The notes under the pieces are model-generated. The model had not been told where the DNA came from. It saw only the letters and a program-made list of their open reading frames with translations, and ran no database searches. The position numbers were made by a program, and so were the translations under genes. Positions 42,820 through 52,363 of a DNA stretch of 64,000 bases are shown here, piece by piece. Numbering within the stretch: position 1 is the first letter of the stretch; every line of letters begins with the position of its first letter. The stretch covers positions 1,267,001 through 1,331,000 of the forward strand of contig NZ_CP041186.1 of assembly GCF_006517175.1 (NCBI RefSeq), read 5' to 3'. This DNA is from Persicimonas caeni (GTDB lineage Bacteria; Myxococcota_A; Bradymonadia; Bradymonadales; Bradymonadaceae).

Positions 42820-45738
42820 TTACCGAAGCGCTCGCTCCAGCAAGATCGCCGGATGGTGGGCAGTGCGGCGCACACCGTCGTGGATCTGGTGGCGGCACGA
42901 GGTGCCCGGCGCGCACACGAGCGTCTCTTCGTCGGCGTCTCGAAGCGCCGGGAAGAGCACCAACTCGCCGATGTCCATCGACACCTCGTAGTGCTGCTCT
43001 TCGTAGCCGAACGAGCCGGCCATCCCACAACAACCCGTCGGCAGCGCCTCGACCTCGTAACCGGCGGCTTCGAGGGCCTCGACGGTCGGGGAGACGCCGA
43101 CCAAGGCCTTTTGGTGACAGTGGCCGTGCAGGAGCACCTTCGGGAGCGTTCCGTCGGTCCATTCGGCCGAAAACTCACCGTCGGCCGCCGCCTGAGCGAC
43201 GAATTCCTCGATGAGCAGCGCGCGGTCAGCCAGCTTCTTGGCAGTCGGCTTGTGCGCGTTATCGCAAAGATCTGGCGACTCGTCGCGGAAGGTCAACAGC
43301 GCGCTGGGCTCGAGGCCGACGATCTTTCGGTCCGGATGCTCCTCGAACAACGGCTCGAGGCGCTCCATATTCTCCTGAGTCAGCTTCTTGGCGTGACGCA
43401 CCAGCCCCTTGGACAAATAAGTGCGCCCGTCGTCGTCGACCGGCAGACGCTCGACGCGCCACCCTCCGCGCTCGAGCACACGCACTGCGGCCATCGCAAG
43501 CTCCGGCTCGGTGTACTCGGTGAAGGGGTCGACGTAGAGCCACACCGCCTTGGCGTCAGCATCGGCCGGGTGCTCCTTGCGGTAACGCGCGAACTGCTTG
43601 GTGAAGCGCTTGGAGGCGTACTTGGGAAGTTGGCGATTCAGGGAAACCTTGAGCAGCGAGCGCATCAGCCAGCGCGACAAAAAGAAGCTCAAAAAGAAGT
43701 TCGCCAGCCACGGCATCACCGAGGCGAGTCGGCTGAGTCGGCCGTAGTGCCCAAAAACGATGGCCGACAGGGGCGTGCCCTTCGCGTCGTGGTACTGCTG
43801 GGTGAACTCGGCTTTGAGGCGAGCCATGTCGACGTTGGCCGGACACTCCGATTTGCACCCTTTGCACGACAGGCACAGATCGAGCGCATTGCGAAGCTCT
43901 TCGCTCGAGAAGGCGTCTTGCGGGTTCGGGCTGTAGAGCGCCTGGCGAAAGACGTTCGCCCGACCACGCGTGGTGTCCTTCTCGTCGAGGGTCGCCATAT
44001 AGCTCGGACACATCGTGCCGCCGGCCTCGGCTCGCTTGCGGCATACTCCGGCGCCGTTGCAGTTCTCGACCGCGCGCACCAAGCCCAGCTCTCCGGTCCA
44101 ATCGAAGACCGTGTCGACCTCCGGGGTCGGATTGCCCGGCACGAAGCGCCAGTCTTTGTCGATCGGCTCGGGGTCGACGATCTTTTTGGGGTTGAAGATA
44201 TTCTTCGGGTCGAAGGCCTGCTTGACCTCGCCGTGGAGCGCCATGATCTCTTCGCCGTAGAAGCGCTCCAGCAGCGGAGCGCGCAGGCGCCCATCGCCAT
44301 GCTCCCCGCTCAACGCGCCGCCGTACTTGCTCACCAGGTCGGCCACGTCGCGCGCGATGCCCTTGAAGCGCTCGGCGTCTTCGCGGTCTTTGAGGTTGAG
44401 CTCCGGTCGCAGGTGAAGTTCGCCGACCGAAGCGTGAGCGTAGTAGACGCAGCGGGTGCCGTACGAGTCCATGATCTCGGCGAACTCGTCGATATAGTCG
44501 GGCAGCACGTCGACGGCCACGGCAGTGTCCTCGACGACCGTCACGGGCTTGGTGTCGCCCTTCATGCCCATCAAAAGCCCGAGTCCCGCCTTGCGCAACG
44601 CCCAGACGCGCTTGTCGTCGGGCGGCCAGATGATCGGGAACGAGTAGCCGAGGCCCTTCGAGCGAAAGTCCTCGATAAGCTTGTCGGCCATCTTCTGGAG
44701 TTCTTCGTCGGTCTGCGCGTAAAACTCCACGGCCAAAATCGCCTCGGGTTCGCCTTCGACGAAGAACCGATTTCGCTTCTGCTCGATATTATGTTTGGTG
44801 AGCTCGAGGATCGGCCGGTCCATCAGCTCGACGGCCGCCGGGCCGTGCTCGACCGCCTCGATCGTGGCTTCGAGCGCGCCGCGCACCGAGTCGAAGTGCA
44901 CGCACACCAACAGGTTGCGCTTGGGCTTGTCGACCAGGTTGAGCTTCGCCTCCGTCGTAAAGGCGAGCGTGCCCTCGGTGCCGCACAAGAACTTGGGCAA
45001 CGAAAACGGCGTCTCACCGCGGCCGTACGCGCTCGTGTTGAGCGCGATGTCGAGCGGGAAGCCGGTGTTTCGCCGAATGACCTCCGGCCTCGGATAGCGC
45101 TCGTCGATGAGTTCGCCGTTGTCGCGCAGCACCGCGTCGAGCGTGCGCAACGCTTCGCCGAACTGATCTTGGCGGGCGAGTTGCTCCTTCCACGCAGCCT
45201 CGTCCCACGGGGCGAGCATCTCGAAGCTCCCGTCGGCCAACACGACCCCCAGCTCGAGCAGGTGATCGCGGGTCTGGCCGAAGTAGATGGAGTGTGAGCC
45301 GCACGAGTTGTTGCCGATCATCCCGCCTATCATGCAGCGATTCGACGTGGAGGTATCGGGCCCGAAGAACAGATCGTACTGGGCCAAGTGGCGGTTCAGA
45401 TCATCGAGAATCACCCCGGGCTGCACCCGAACCCATCGCTCCTCGACGTTGACCTCGAGAATCTGGTTCATGTGACGCCCCAGATCGACCACCAAGCCTT
45501 CGCCGACACACTGGCCGGCCAGCGAGGTGCCTGCGGCGCGCGGAATGAGCGGGGTATTGGTGAGCGCTGCAAACTCGACGATCGCCTGTACGTCCTCGGT
45601 AGAGCGCGGAAAGACCACTCCCGTGGGTTGTTCTTGGTAGACCGACGCGTCTTGGGCGTACAGCATCCGGTGCAGGCGATCGTAGTGCAGCTCACCATCG
45701 AGCCTGGCGGCGAGTTTTCGAGCTTGCTTGGCGTCCAT
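42820..45738 (-). CDS. FAD-linked and iron-sulfur oxidoreductase, D-lactate/glycolate dehydrogenase-like
   Basis: 972 residues from ATG 45738; GTG 45762 would add eight. N-terminal FAD PCMH domain (P-R-A-A-G-T-S-L-A-G-Q near 75), FAD-oxidase C domain to about 540, then an Fe-S part with C-N-G-A-G-V-C near 557 and C-L-S-C-K-G-C-K-S-E-C-P near 626, and a CCG domain (G-H-C-H-Q-K near 873; G-C-C-G near 903). This fused layout matches Dld-II/YdiJ-type enzymes that oxidise D-2-hydroxy acids and feed electrons to the membrane. Only one CCG domain with a clear C-C-G is visible. Substrate uncertain. Confidence 0.88.
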   Translation of the reverse strand: MDAKQARKLAARLDGELHYDRLHRMLYAQDASVYQEQPTGVVFPRSTEDVQAIVEFAALTNTPLIPRAAGTSLAGQCVGEGLVVDLGRHMNQILEVNVEERWVRVQPGVILDDLNRHLAQYDLFFGPDTSTSNRCMIGGMIGNNSCGSHSIYFGQTRDHLLELGVVLADGSFEMLAPWDEAAWKEQLARQDQFGEALRTLDAVLRDNGELIDERYPRPEVIRRNTGFPLDIALNTSAYGRGETPFSLPKFLCGTEGTLAFTTEAKLNLVDKPKRNLLVCVHFDSVRGALEATIEAVEHGPAAVELMDRPILELTKHNIEQKRNRFFVEGEPEAILAVEFYAQTDEELQKMADKLIEDFRSKGLGYSFPIIWPPDDKRVWALRKAGLGLLMGMKGDTKPVTVVEDTAVAVDVLPDYIDEFAEIMDSYGTRCVYYAHASVGELHLRPELNLKDREDAERFKGIARDVADLVSKYGGALSGEHGDGRLRAPLLERFYGEEIMALHGEVKQAFDPKNIFNPKKIVDPEPIDKDWRFVPGNPTPEVDTVFDWTGELGLVRAVENCNGAGVCRKRAEAGGTMCPSYMATLDEKDTTRGRANVFRQALYSPNPQDAFSSEELRNALDLCLSCKGCKSECPANVDMARLKAEFTQQYHDAKGTPLSAIVFGHYGRLSRLASVMPWLANFFLSFFLSRWLMRSLLKVSLNRQLPKYASKRFTKQFARYRKEHPADADAKAVWLYVDPFTEYTEPELAMAAVRVLERGGWRVERLPVDDDGRTYLSKGLVRHAKKLTQENMERLEPLFEEHPDRKIVGLEPSALLTFRDESPDLCDNAHKPTAKKLADRALLIEEFVAQAAADGEFSAEWTDGTLPKVLLHGHCHQKALVGVSPTVEALEAAGYEVEALPTGCCGMAGSFGYEEQHYEVSMDIGELVLFPALRDADEETLVCAPGTSCRHQIHDGVRRTAHHPAILLERALR

Positions 45739-45797
45739 TACGACTTCCGACGGCAGGGACACCGTCGCTCCACTGGGATCTCACAAATGGGATCTCA

Positions 45798-45835
45798 CAA
45801 AAAAAGCCCACCCTGGTACAGAACCAGCGTGGGCT
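45798..45835 (-). terminator. Rho-independent terminator of the rpsF-rplI operon
   Basis: 12-bp stem with one mismatch (AGCCCACGCTGG with CCAGGGTGGGCT on the minus strand), 7-nt loop, then seven T. About 25 bp past the rplI stop. Confidence 0.88.
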
Positions 45836-45861
45836 TCTCTCTCTTCCGTGCGCGCACGGCC

Positions 45862-46305
45862 TTACATCGCGACAACCCACAGACGGATGTACGCGAAGAT
45901 GCCGCTGGCGAGCTTGATCGGGATCTTATAGATGCCCAGTTCACGCACCGGCTCGTCGAGCTGGACCTGCTTGTGGGTCACCTCGATGCCTTGCTGTCCG
46001 AGCACATCGACGATGTCACGGGCAGTGACCGAACCGTAAAGCTGGTCGTCTTCGGCCACGCGAGCGGGTACCGAGATCGAGACGCCGTCGATATCTCCGA
46101 CGATCTCGCGCGCGGCGGCGCGCTCTTTTTCCTTGCGGGCTTCGATGACCGTGAGCTGGTGCTCGATCTGGTCTTTGCGCGCGGCGGTGGCCGGCTCGGC
46201 CATGCCTTGCGGGATCAGATAGTTGCGCCCGTAGCCGTCAGCGACGTCGACGATGTCACCCATCTCTCCCAAATTACGTACGTCTTCAAGCAGAATGACT
46301 TCCAT
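45862..46305 (-). CDS. rplI: Large ribosomal subunit protein bL9
   Basis: 147 residues from ATG 46305, typical length. M-E-V-I-L-L-E-D-V, then G-D-I-V-D-V-A-D-G-Y-G-R-N-Y-L-I-P-Q-G-M-A is the classic bL9 N-terminal domain; a long helix and a C-terminal domain follow. GAGGAG for its translation lies within the end of rpsF, 4 bp upstream, so the two genes are co-translated. Confidence 0.95.
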   Translation of the reverse strand: MEVILLEDVRNLGEMGDIVDVADGYGRNYLIPQGMAEPATAARKDQIEHQLTVIEARKEKERAAAREIVGDIDGVSISVPARVAEDDQLYGSVTARDIVDVLGQQGIEVTHKQVQLDEPVRELGIYKIPIKLASGIFAYIRLWVVAM

Positions 46306-46309
46306 CGGT

Positions 46310-46708
46310 TCACTCCTCTTCACCTTTATAGGGAAGGATTTCCGGCTCCTCTTCTTCCGGACGCGCCAGGCGCTCTTCCGGAATCAGATCGTCGTCGACT
46401 TTGATGGTCATGAACTTGAGGACGACGTCCAAAAGTTTCAGGTTACGCTCGACCTCGGCGACCGTATCGTTCGGGCCGATGTACCGGTAGTAGTGGTACA
46501 CGCCACGATCGTAGCGGGTGCCGGTCGTGGAGTCGCGGATCTCGTAGGCGAGGTCGCGCTGGCCCCATTCGTCGAATTTCAGGACATGACCATTGCGGCC
46601 CTCGACGACGCCTTCGAGCCGGTCGCGTGCAGCGGACCGTTCGTCATCAGCGGAGTCGGGACGCAGGATATAGATTGTTTCGTACTCAGCTTGTCTTTCA
46701 ACAGGCAT
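46310..46708 (-). CDS. rpsF: Small ribosomal subunit protein bS6
   Basis: 132 residues from ATG 46708 (the frame extends to 46789 but family start and GAGGTGTGAG support 46708). Y-E-T-I-Y-I-L-R-P and the Y-x-Y-Y-R-Y segment identify bS6; the C-terminal tail is acidic, ending E-E-E, as in enzymes modified by RimK. In most bacteria ssb and/or rpsR lie between rpsF and rplI; here they are absent. Confidence 0.94.
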   Translation of the reverse strand: MPVERQAEYETIYILRPDSADDERSAARDRLEGVVEGRNGHVLKFDEWGQRDLAYEIRDSTTGTRYDRGVYHYYRYIGPNDTVAEVERNLKLLDVVLKFMTIKVDDDLIPEERLARPEEEEPEILPYKGEEE

Positions 46709-46853
46709 CTCACACCTCTCGGAATAGACTGCCCCGTCACGGGGACGGAGCGAGGTAAATTGGGCGGACGCTTTTAACGCCTCCGCCACGAAATTGCAAT
46801 AGCCTTTAGCGAAATGCCGTCAATGCCGTCGAAACGGCCCTATAAGGCCCCGA

Positions 46854-49124
46854 TCAGTCGACATTCTCACGGGCCTCCGCCCCGCCCTCTTCGGCCCGGT
46901 CGTCACTCACCTCGGCCTTGGCCATCTGGGCAGCGGGCTCGGTAGCCTCGCCCTCGGAGATCTCGGTGGCGGCCGGGATCGCGATGACCGGGGCGAGCAC
47001 AAGCGCCGTGACGCTCATCAGCTTGAGCAGGATATTCAGCGATGGGCCGGCCGTATCTTTGAAGGGATCGCCGACGGTGTCACCGACGACCGATGCCTTG
47101 TGCGCAGGGGAGTTCTTGCCGCCGTGCTTCCCCGACTCGATATACTTTTTGGCGTTGTCCCACGCCCCGCCGGCGTTGGATTGATAGATCGCCATGGCCA
47201 CGCCGGCCGTCGTCACACCGACGAGCACGCCGCCGAGGACGATCGGGCTCCAGAACCCGGCGGCCACGGCCACCACGATGGCGAGCAGGCCAGGTGCGAT
47301 CATCTCCTTGAGCGCCGCGCCCGTCGAGATGTCGACACAACGGGTGTAGTCGGCCTTCGCCTTGCCCTCGAGCAGGCCGTCGATTTCGCGGAACTGACGG
47401 CGCACCTCCTCGATCATCGCCGAGGCGCTTCGCCCCACGGCCTTCATGGCCAATGCGCTGAAGAGGAACGGCATGATGGCGCCGATGAACACCCCGATCA
47501 TCACCTGCGGGTTGAGCACGTTGATCCCCGTCTCCGGGTCGATGCCCGCCTGCTGGGTGAACGCGGTGAACAGCGCCAGCGAGGTCAGCGCCGCCGAACC
47601 GATGGCAAAACCCTTGCCGATCGCAGCGGTGGTGTTGCCGACGGAGTCGAGCTTGTCGGTGCGATCACGCACTTCGCTGGGAAGCTCGGCCATCTCGGCG
47701 ATGCCGCCGGCGTTGTCGGCGATGGGGCCGAACGCGTCGACGGCAAGCTGGATGCCTGTGGTGGCCAACATACCGAGCGCGGCGAGCGCGATGCCGTACA
47801 GCCCGCTGAAGTAGTAGGCCACTGCGATGGCGATGACGATGAGCACGACCGGAATGCCCGTCGAGATCATGCCCACACCCAAGCCGGCGATGATGTTGGG
47901 AGCGGTGCCCATTTCGCTTTCGGCGGCGATCTCTTGGACCGGCTTGTAGTGATCGCTGGTATAGTACTCGGTCACCAGACCGATGAGCGTGCCTGCCGTC
48001 AGGCCGCCGACAACCGCCCAGAACGGGCCGAGTTGGCCATATTCAGTGCCGGGGATGCCACCTTCGGGCATGGCCCACTTCACCAAAAAGAAGGTGGCGA
48101 TCGCGGTCAGGACTGCCGCGCTGATCGTGCCGGTGTGCAGCGCCCTGGACGGATTTCCGTCCTCCTTGGTGCGCACCAAAAAGGTGCACGCGATCGAGAT
48201 CACAATACCCACAGCGGCAATGACAAGCGGCAAGAAGATCGGCCCATTGGGATTCTCCGCGCCCGAAGCCGCCAAGGTTGCCGCCCAGCCCAGCGCCAGC
48301 ACCATCGCACCGATGATCGAGCCGACGTACGACTCGAAGAGGTCGGCGCCCATGCCGGCGACGTCGCCGACGTTATCACCGACTGCATCGGCGATGGCGG
48401 CCGGGTTGCGCGGGTCGTCCTCGGCCAGCCCGGCTTCAACTTTGCCGACGAGGTCGCCGCCAACGTCGGCTGCCTTGGTGTAGATGCCGCCGCCGACGCG
48501 CGCGAACAAGGCGATCGACGAGGCGCCGAGGCTAAAGCCGGTCACCACGTTGAGCAGGCCCTTGTAGCTGAGCTGCTGCTCCGGCGAGGCGATCGCCTCG
48601 ACCAGGCTGACGTTGAAGTAGTTGCTGAAAAAGATCAGCAACACGCTCAGCCCGAGGAGAGCCAAGCCGACGACGCTCATGCCCATGACCGCGCCACCGG
48701 CAAAGGAGATCTTCAGGCCGGGGGCCAGCCCCTTTCGCGCCGCGTTGGTGGTCCGCACGTTGGCGTTGGTGGCGACGCGCATGCCAAAGAAGCCGGCCGC
48801 CGCCGAGCAGATCGCGCCCACCACGAACGAGATGGCCACAAGGCCCATATCCACCGCGCCCAGTCCACCGGCGTCGAGCGCGCCGGTGCTCACCGAGTTG
48901 TAGTAGATGAAGAAAAGCAGCCCGGCGACCACGATCACAAAGACCGATAACACCCGATATTCTTTCGATAGGAAGGCCATCGCCCCCTCTCGAATATACC
49001 CGGCCAATTCGTCCATCCGGGCCGTGCCCACTTCTTGTTTCGAGATCCAACTCGCCTGGACGATGGCATATACTAGCGCCAGCAGGCCCGAGCCGAGGAT
49101 TGCATAGATAATCCAAGTTTCCAC
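46854..49124 (-). CDS. hppA: Membrane-bound ion-translocating pyrophosphatase (K+-dependent type)
   Basis: 756 residues with about 16 membrane segments. [11 protein letters not shown] and [17 protein letters not shown] are the PPi-binding signatures. In [10 protein letters not shown] the Ala at the diagnostic site (Lys in K+-independent forms) indicates the K+-dependent subclass. Whether it moves H+ or Na+ cannot be decided by eye. It hydrolyses PPi to energise the membrane and fits with the PPi-type PFK at 35284. The C-terminus has a short acidic extension. Its leader is G/T-rich with tandem repeats. Confidence 0.94.
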   Translation of the reverse strand: METWIIYAILGSGLLALVYAIVQASWISKQEVGTARMDELAGYIREGAMAFLSKEYRVLSVFVIVVAGLLFFIYYNSVSTGALDAGGLGAVDMGLVAISFVVGAICSAAAGFFGMRVATNANVRTTNAARKGLAPGLKISFAGGAVMGMSVVGLALLGLSVLLIFFSNYFNVSLVEAIASPEQQLSYKGLLNVVTGFSLGASSIALFARVGGGIYTKAADVGGDLVGKVEAGLAEDDPRNPAAIADAVGDNVGDVAGMGADLFESYVGSIIGAMVLALGWAATLAASGAENPNGPIFLPLVIAAVGIVISIACTFLVRTKEDGNPSRALHTGTISAAVLTAIATFFLVKWAMPEGGIPGTEYGQLGPFWAVVGGLTAGTLIGLVTEYYTSDHYKPVQEIAAESEMGTAPNIIAGLGVGMISTGIPVVLIVIAIAVAYYFSGLYGIALAALGMLATTGIQLAVDAFGPIADNAGGIAEMAELPSEVRDRTDKLDSVGNTTAAIGKGFAIGSAALTSLALFTAFTQQAGIDPETGINVLNPQVMIGVFIGAIMPFLFSALAMKAVGRSASAMIEEVRRQFREIDGLLEGKAKADYTRCVDISTGAALKEMIAPGLLAIVVAVAAGFWSPIVLGGVLVGVTTAGVAMAIYQSNAGGAWDNAKKYIESGKHGGKNSPAHKASVVGDTVGDPFKDTAGPSLNILLKLMSVTALVLAPVIAIPAATEISEGEATEPAAQMAKAEVSDDRAEEGGAEARENVD

Positions 49125-49531
49125 GATAAGCTCCTGGTAACGTTTGAGCTACAACACCTGAAGGCACCCGCCCGCACACCCCAGGGCACCTGACGAAATC
49201 CAGCGAAAAAGCCACGACGCCAAAGCTCGCCCGCCCAAGAACGAGACGCCAAAACGCAAGTGGTCCAAGACCACGACACCAAAAGCGCCCGACCTCAGAC
49301 CACAAACACAAGGCGCCCGACCCCGGACCAAGACACCGCGAGGCGTCCGGCCGACTGCCAGACAACTTCATCACTTACTGCTAGACGTATACTTTTCCTG
49401 TAACTTTTCTGCGGAAGGAATGCAACCCTCGACACCGAAGTCGAGGTGACATTTCGGGACGAGTCAGTGCGGAGGGAGCCCGCGATGAAGGGGAAATGGC
49501 CGTCGAAAAGGAGGGGTCGACGGGAGTGTAT
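49125..49531. other. Long G/T-rich repeated leader region upstream of hppA
   Basis: 407 bp between pth and hppA. On the minus strand about 49180-49345 is rich in G and T with four to five degenerate units of 29-30 nt (shared core around GTGGTCTTGG and TTTTGGCGTC). A TATACG box near 49388 may be the -10 of an hppA promoter, leaving about 260 nt of untranslated leader. No gene seen. Confidence 0.5.
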
Positions 49532-50095
49532 TCAGCTGTTGTAGCGATTCTGGGCCGTGTTGACGCCGTCGGAAATGATGGTCTCGACGGCGTCACAGGC
49601 GGTTTCGATGACCTCGGCGACGTCGTCCTGCTCGTCGCGGTCGAACGCGCCCAACACGTGGTTGGTCACGTCACCGTGCTCGGGGCGGCCGACGCCCAGG
49701 CGCACGCGAATAAAATCTTTGCTCGACAATCTGTTGACGATGTCTCTGAGGCCGTTGTGACCTCCGTGACCGCCGCCACGCTTGATGCGGATGGAACCCA
49801 AAGGCAGGTCGATCTCGTCGTGGACGACGATGATCTGGTCGGGGCTCAGGTCGTAGAAGCTCGCCGCCGCCTGAACCGCCTTTCCGGAGCGGTTCATGTA
49901 AGTCTGCGGTTCGAGCAGCACGACCATTTCGCCGCCGACGCGGCCGGTGTCGAACCGGCTGTCGAACTTTTCGGAGCCCAGAGCAATGCGATGGCGCTCG
50001 GCCAGACGGTCGAGCGCCATGAACCCGATATTGTGTCGGGTTCGCGCATATTTGGAGCCGGGATTACCCAGCCCCGCGATCAGAAAGCGGCTCAT
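49532..50095 (-). CDS. pth: Peptidyl-tRNA hydrolase
   Basis: 187 residues from ATG 50095, family length. L-I-A-G-L-G-N-P-G near the N-terminus, the catalytic histidine in T-R-H-N-I-G-F, P-Q-T-Y-M-N-R-S-G, and H-D-E-I-D-L-P with G-G-G-H-G-G-H-N-G-L-R are all present. It releases tRNA from peptidyl-tRNA after drop-off. The order prs, rplY, pth on the same strand is a common bacterial arrangement and supports an operon. Confidence 0.96.
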   Translation of the reverse strand: MSRFLIAGLGNPGSKYARTRHNIGFMALDRLAERHRIALGSEKFDSRFDTGRVGGEMVVLLEPQTYMNRSGKAVQAAASFYDLSPDQIIVVHDEIDLPLGSIRIKRGGGHGGHNGLRDIVNRLSSKDFIRVRLGVGRPEHGDVTNHVLGAFDRDEQDDVAEVIETACDAVETIISDGVNTAQNRYNS

Positions 50096-50128
50096 AAGAG
50101 GCCCCGTGTCGGGCAATCAGAAGTCGCC

Positions 50129-50812
50129 TTATTCGGTGGCTTCTTCTTCGCCTTCGCCTTCCTCGGCAGCAGCCTCGGCGCCCTCGGCTTCCTCTTCGGC
50201 TTCGGCAGCAGCGCCGACCGGCTCGAGGCCGATGACGTTCTGACGCGGCATGAGGATACGAGCGATGGCGAAGTCGACCTTGTAGGTCGGCTCGACGCCC
50301 TCGGGGAAGTCGAGCTCGCTGGCCAGAATCGCGCCACCGGGACCCAGCTCGGTCACGTCGACTTCGATGACCTCGGGGATGGCCGAGGGCACGCAGGCGA
50401 CTTTAATGTCCGGGTACAGAAGGCGAAGCTTGCCGCCCTCACGCTCACCGAGCGAACGACCGACCGGCTCGATGGGCACGCGCACCTCGATCTCTTGGCC
50501 TTCCTCGACGACCATCAGGTCGACGTGCAGGAGGTCGCGTTTGACCGGGTGGACCTGGTAGTCACGCAGGATGACGTTGTCGAAGGAGGTGTCTTCGCCG
50601 TCGAGCTGGACGGTGAACACGGTGTTGAGCCCCTTCGGGGTGTCGATGGCGTCCTCGAGATCTTCGAGGTTGATGGCCAGAGCGACCGATTCGGTGTTGC
50701 GTCCGTAGCAGACCGCGGGCAGAAGGCCGGCACGGCGCAGTCGACGCGCAGCACCTTTGCCGCTCTCTTCGCGACGCTCTGCCATCAGAGTCGGGTTGTT
50801 TGAAGCGTCCAT
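50129..50812 (-). CDS. rplY: Large ribosomal subunit protein bL25 (CTC type)
   Basis: 227 residues. G-K-G-A-A-R-R-L-R-R-A-G-L-L-P-A-V near residue 18 and Y-G are bL25 marks; the C-terminal TL5/CTC beta domain (about 100-190) makes it the long CTC form, and it ends in an acidic low-complexity tail. Binds 5S rRNA. CGGAGAAAG precedes the ATG. Confidence 0.95.
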   Translation of the reverse strand: MDASNNPTLMAERREESGKGAARRLRRAGLLPAVCYGRNTESVALAINLEDLEDAIDTPKGLNTVFTVQLDGEDTSFDNVILRDYQVHPVKRDLLHVDLMVVEEGQEIEVRVPIEPVGRSLGEREGGKLRLLYPDIKVACVPSAIPEVIEVDVTELGPGGAILASELDFPEGVEPTYKVDFAIARILMPRQNVIGLEPVGAAAEAEEEAEGAEAAAEEGEGEEEATE

Positions 50813-50981
50813 TGGCTTTCTCCGTTTGCTCCTGGCGACGCGTCCCCACCTGGGACGAGCCCGCCAGTCATGCGGTTCAATCTATCGAATAGTCCGTTCG
50901 CACCGCTTTAGCGCTTTGGTCGGATCGCGCGTACAACACGCGCTTATCCGGTTGCCCTGATTAGGGGTGCGATGGGATATG

Positions 50982-51941
50982 TCATGAATTGATGGAAGTA
51001 AAGAGAGAACTGACCGACGTTCCGCCATGGATGCGTCGAATTGCCTCTCCAAAGACCTTGGCCACCGAGACAACGCCGATCTTGTCGAGCGCGGCTGCTT
51101 GCTCGCCCAGCGGGATGGTGTCGGTCACGATGACACCTTCGAGCTGGGAGTTGGCGATGCGCTCGACGGCCGGCCCGCTCAAGATCGGATGGGTGGCCGC
51201 GGCGTAAACCGAGGCGGCCCCATGCTCGATGATGGCGGCGGCAGCTTTGGTCAACGTGCCCGCCGTGTCGATCATGTCGTCGACGATGACGGCGTGCTTG
51301 CCCTCGACGTCGCCGATGAGGTGCATCACCTCGGCAACGTTAGGGGCGCTGCGCCGTTTGTCGAGGATCGCCAAGGGACACTTGAGCGTCTTCGAGTAAT
51401 GCCGCGCGCGCTCGACACCACCGGCGTCCGGCGAGACGATGACCATCTCCTCGGGGCCGTAGCCAAGCTGGCGGATGGCCTGGAGCAGCACCGGGCTCGA
51501 GTACAAATGCTCGAAGGGCCTCGTAAAGAAGCCCTGAATCTGCCCGGCGTGCAGGTCCATCGCCACCACACGATCAGCGCCGCCCAGCTCGAGCATATTG
51601 GCCACGAGCTTGGCGGTGATCGGGGTGCGCGGGGCCGGCTGACGGTCCTGGCGCGCGTAGCCGAAATAAGGGATGACGGCCGTGATCCGTCGAGCCGAGG
51701 CCCGACGCAGCGCGTCCATCATCACCAACATTTCCATCAAATTGTCGTTGACCGGCCACGACAGGCTCTGCACGAGGTAGACGTCGAAGTCACGCACGCT
51801 CGTGTTGATCTGTACCTGGATTTCGCCGTCGGAGAACTTGCCGACGAGGGCGTCGTCGACCGGGATGTTGAGATACGAGGCGATCGCCTCGGCCAACTCG
51901 GGGTTCGAGTTGCCGGCAAATAACAATAACTCCGAATCCAT
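50982..51941 (-). CDS. prs: Ribose-phosphate pyrophosphokinase (PRPP synthase)
   Basis: 319 residues, family length. F-A-G-N-S-N-P-E-L-A, K-F-S-D-G-E, Y-F-G-Y-A-R-Q-D-R, D-L-H-A-G-Q-I-Q-G-F-F, V-S-P-D-A-G-G-V-E-R-A and the PRPP loop V-D-D-M-I-D-T-A-G-T-L are all as expected. Makes PRPP from ribose-5-phosphate and ATP for nucleotide, His and Trp synthesis. It follows tRNA-Gln on the same strand, about 170 bp downstream. Confidence 0.96.
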   Translation of the reverse strand: MDSELLLFAGNSNPELAEAIASYLNIPVDDALVGKFSDGEIQVQINTSVRDFDVYLVQSLSWPVNDNLMEMLVMMDALRRASARRITAVIPYFGYARQDRQPAPRTPITAKLVANMLELGGADRVVAMDLHAGQIQGFFTRPFEHLYSSPVLLQAIRQLGYGPEEMVIVSPDAGGVERARHYSKTLKCPLAILDKRRSAPNVAEVMHLIGDVEGKHAVIVDDMIDTAGTLTKAAAAIIEHGAASVYAAATHPILSGPAVERIANSQLEGVIVTDTIPLGEQAAALDKIGVVSVAKVFGEAIRRIHGGTSVSSLFTSINS

Positions 51942-52112
51942 CTCGCTCTCCCGGCGCCTTATACAGCTGCAGCGAACGGTCAGCCTCGGGGGGCGTAGTT
52001 AACCCTGCCCGATAGAAGAAACGCGCAGACCCTTTTTCAAACCATCCGAAGAGGATCTGCGCGGCAATGTTTGGCGGATCTTGCATGACGCAAGATCCGC
52101 CCAATTAAACAG

Positions 52113-52183
52113 TTCGGGTGCTAGGATTCGAACCTAGGATGGCGGGACCAAAACCCGCTGCCTTGCCACTTGGCCACACCCGA
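52113..52183 (-). tRNA. tRNA-Gln (anticodon UUG)
   Basis: Reading the minus strand, a 7-bp acceptor stem TCGGGTG/CACCCGA closes the cloverleaf; the anticodon stem GCGGG/CCCGC bears loop TTTTGGT with anticodon TTG, and the T arm is CTAGG-TTCGAAT-CCTAG. CCA is not encoded. Located upstream of prs, possibly co-transcribed. Confidence 0.95.
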
Positions 52184-52297
52184 TTGAGAGCCATTTTGCC
52201 GGCTCATTGTGTCGCGTCCGGGGAGCCTCAAAAGAGGCCCTTCTCGACCGCGGGCGGATGAATTAACACGCTATTTTGGGGGTGTCAAGCTGTTCAC

Positions 52298-52343
52298 AAA
52301 AAAAGTGAGCGCGACGCCCCAAAAAATTGGGAGCGCCGCGCTC
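52298..52343 (-). terminator. Rho-independent terminator of the 52364 lipoprotein gene
   Basis: Minus strand: GAGCGCG pairs with CGCGCTC, with further inner pairing GGCGCTCCC and GGGGCGT, then a run of seven T. Confidence 0.8.
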
Positions 52344-52363
52344 GGTCAGGTCAGACGCTGGCG

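Noticed and set aside
42853-45297. 814-residue plus-strand frame opposite the FAD/Fe-S oxidoreductase
   Set aside because: The minus strand encodes a clear multi-domain enzyme; this frame is its mirror and shows no family motif.
49149-49374. Short minus-strand frames across the G/T-rich leader of hppA
   Set aside because: They follow the repeat units but lack ribosome binding sites, and different frames are open in different units, so coding use is not supported.
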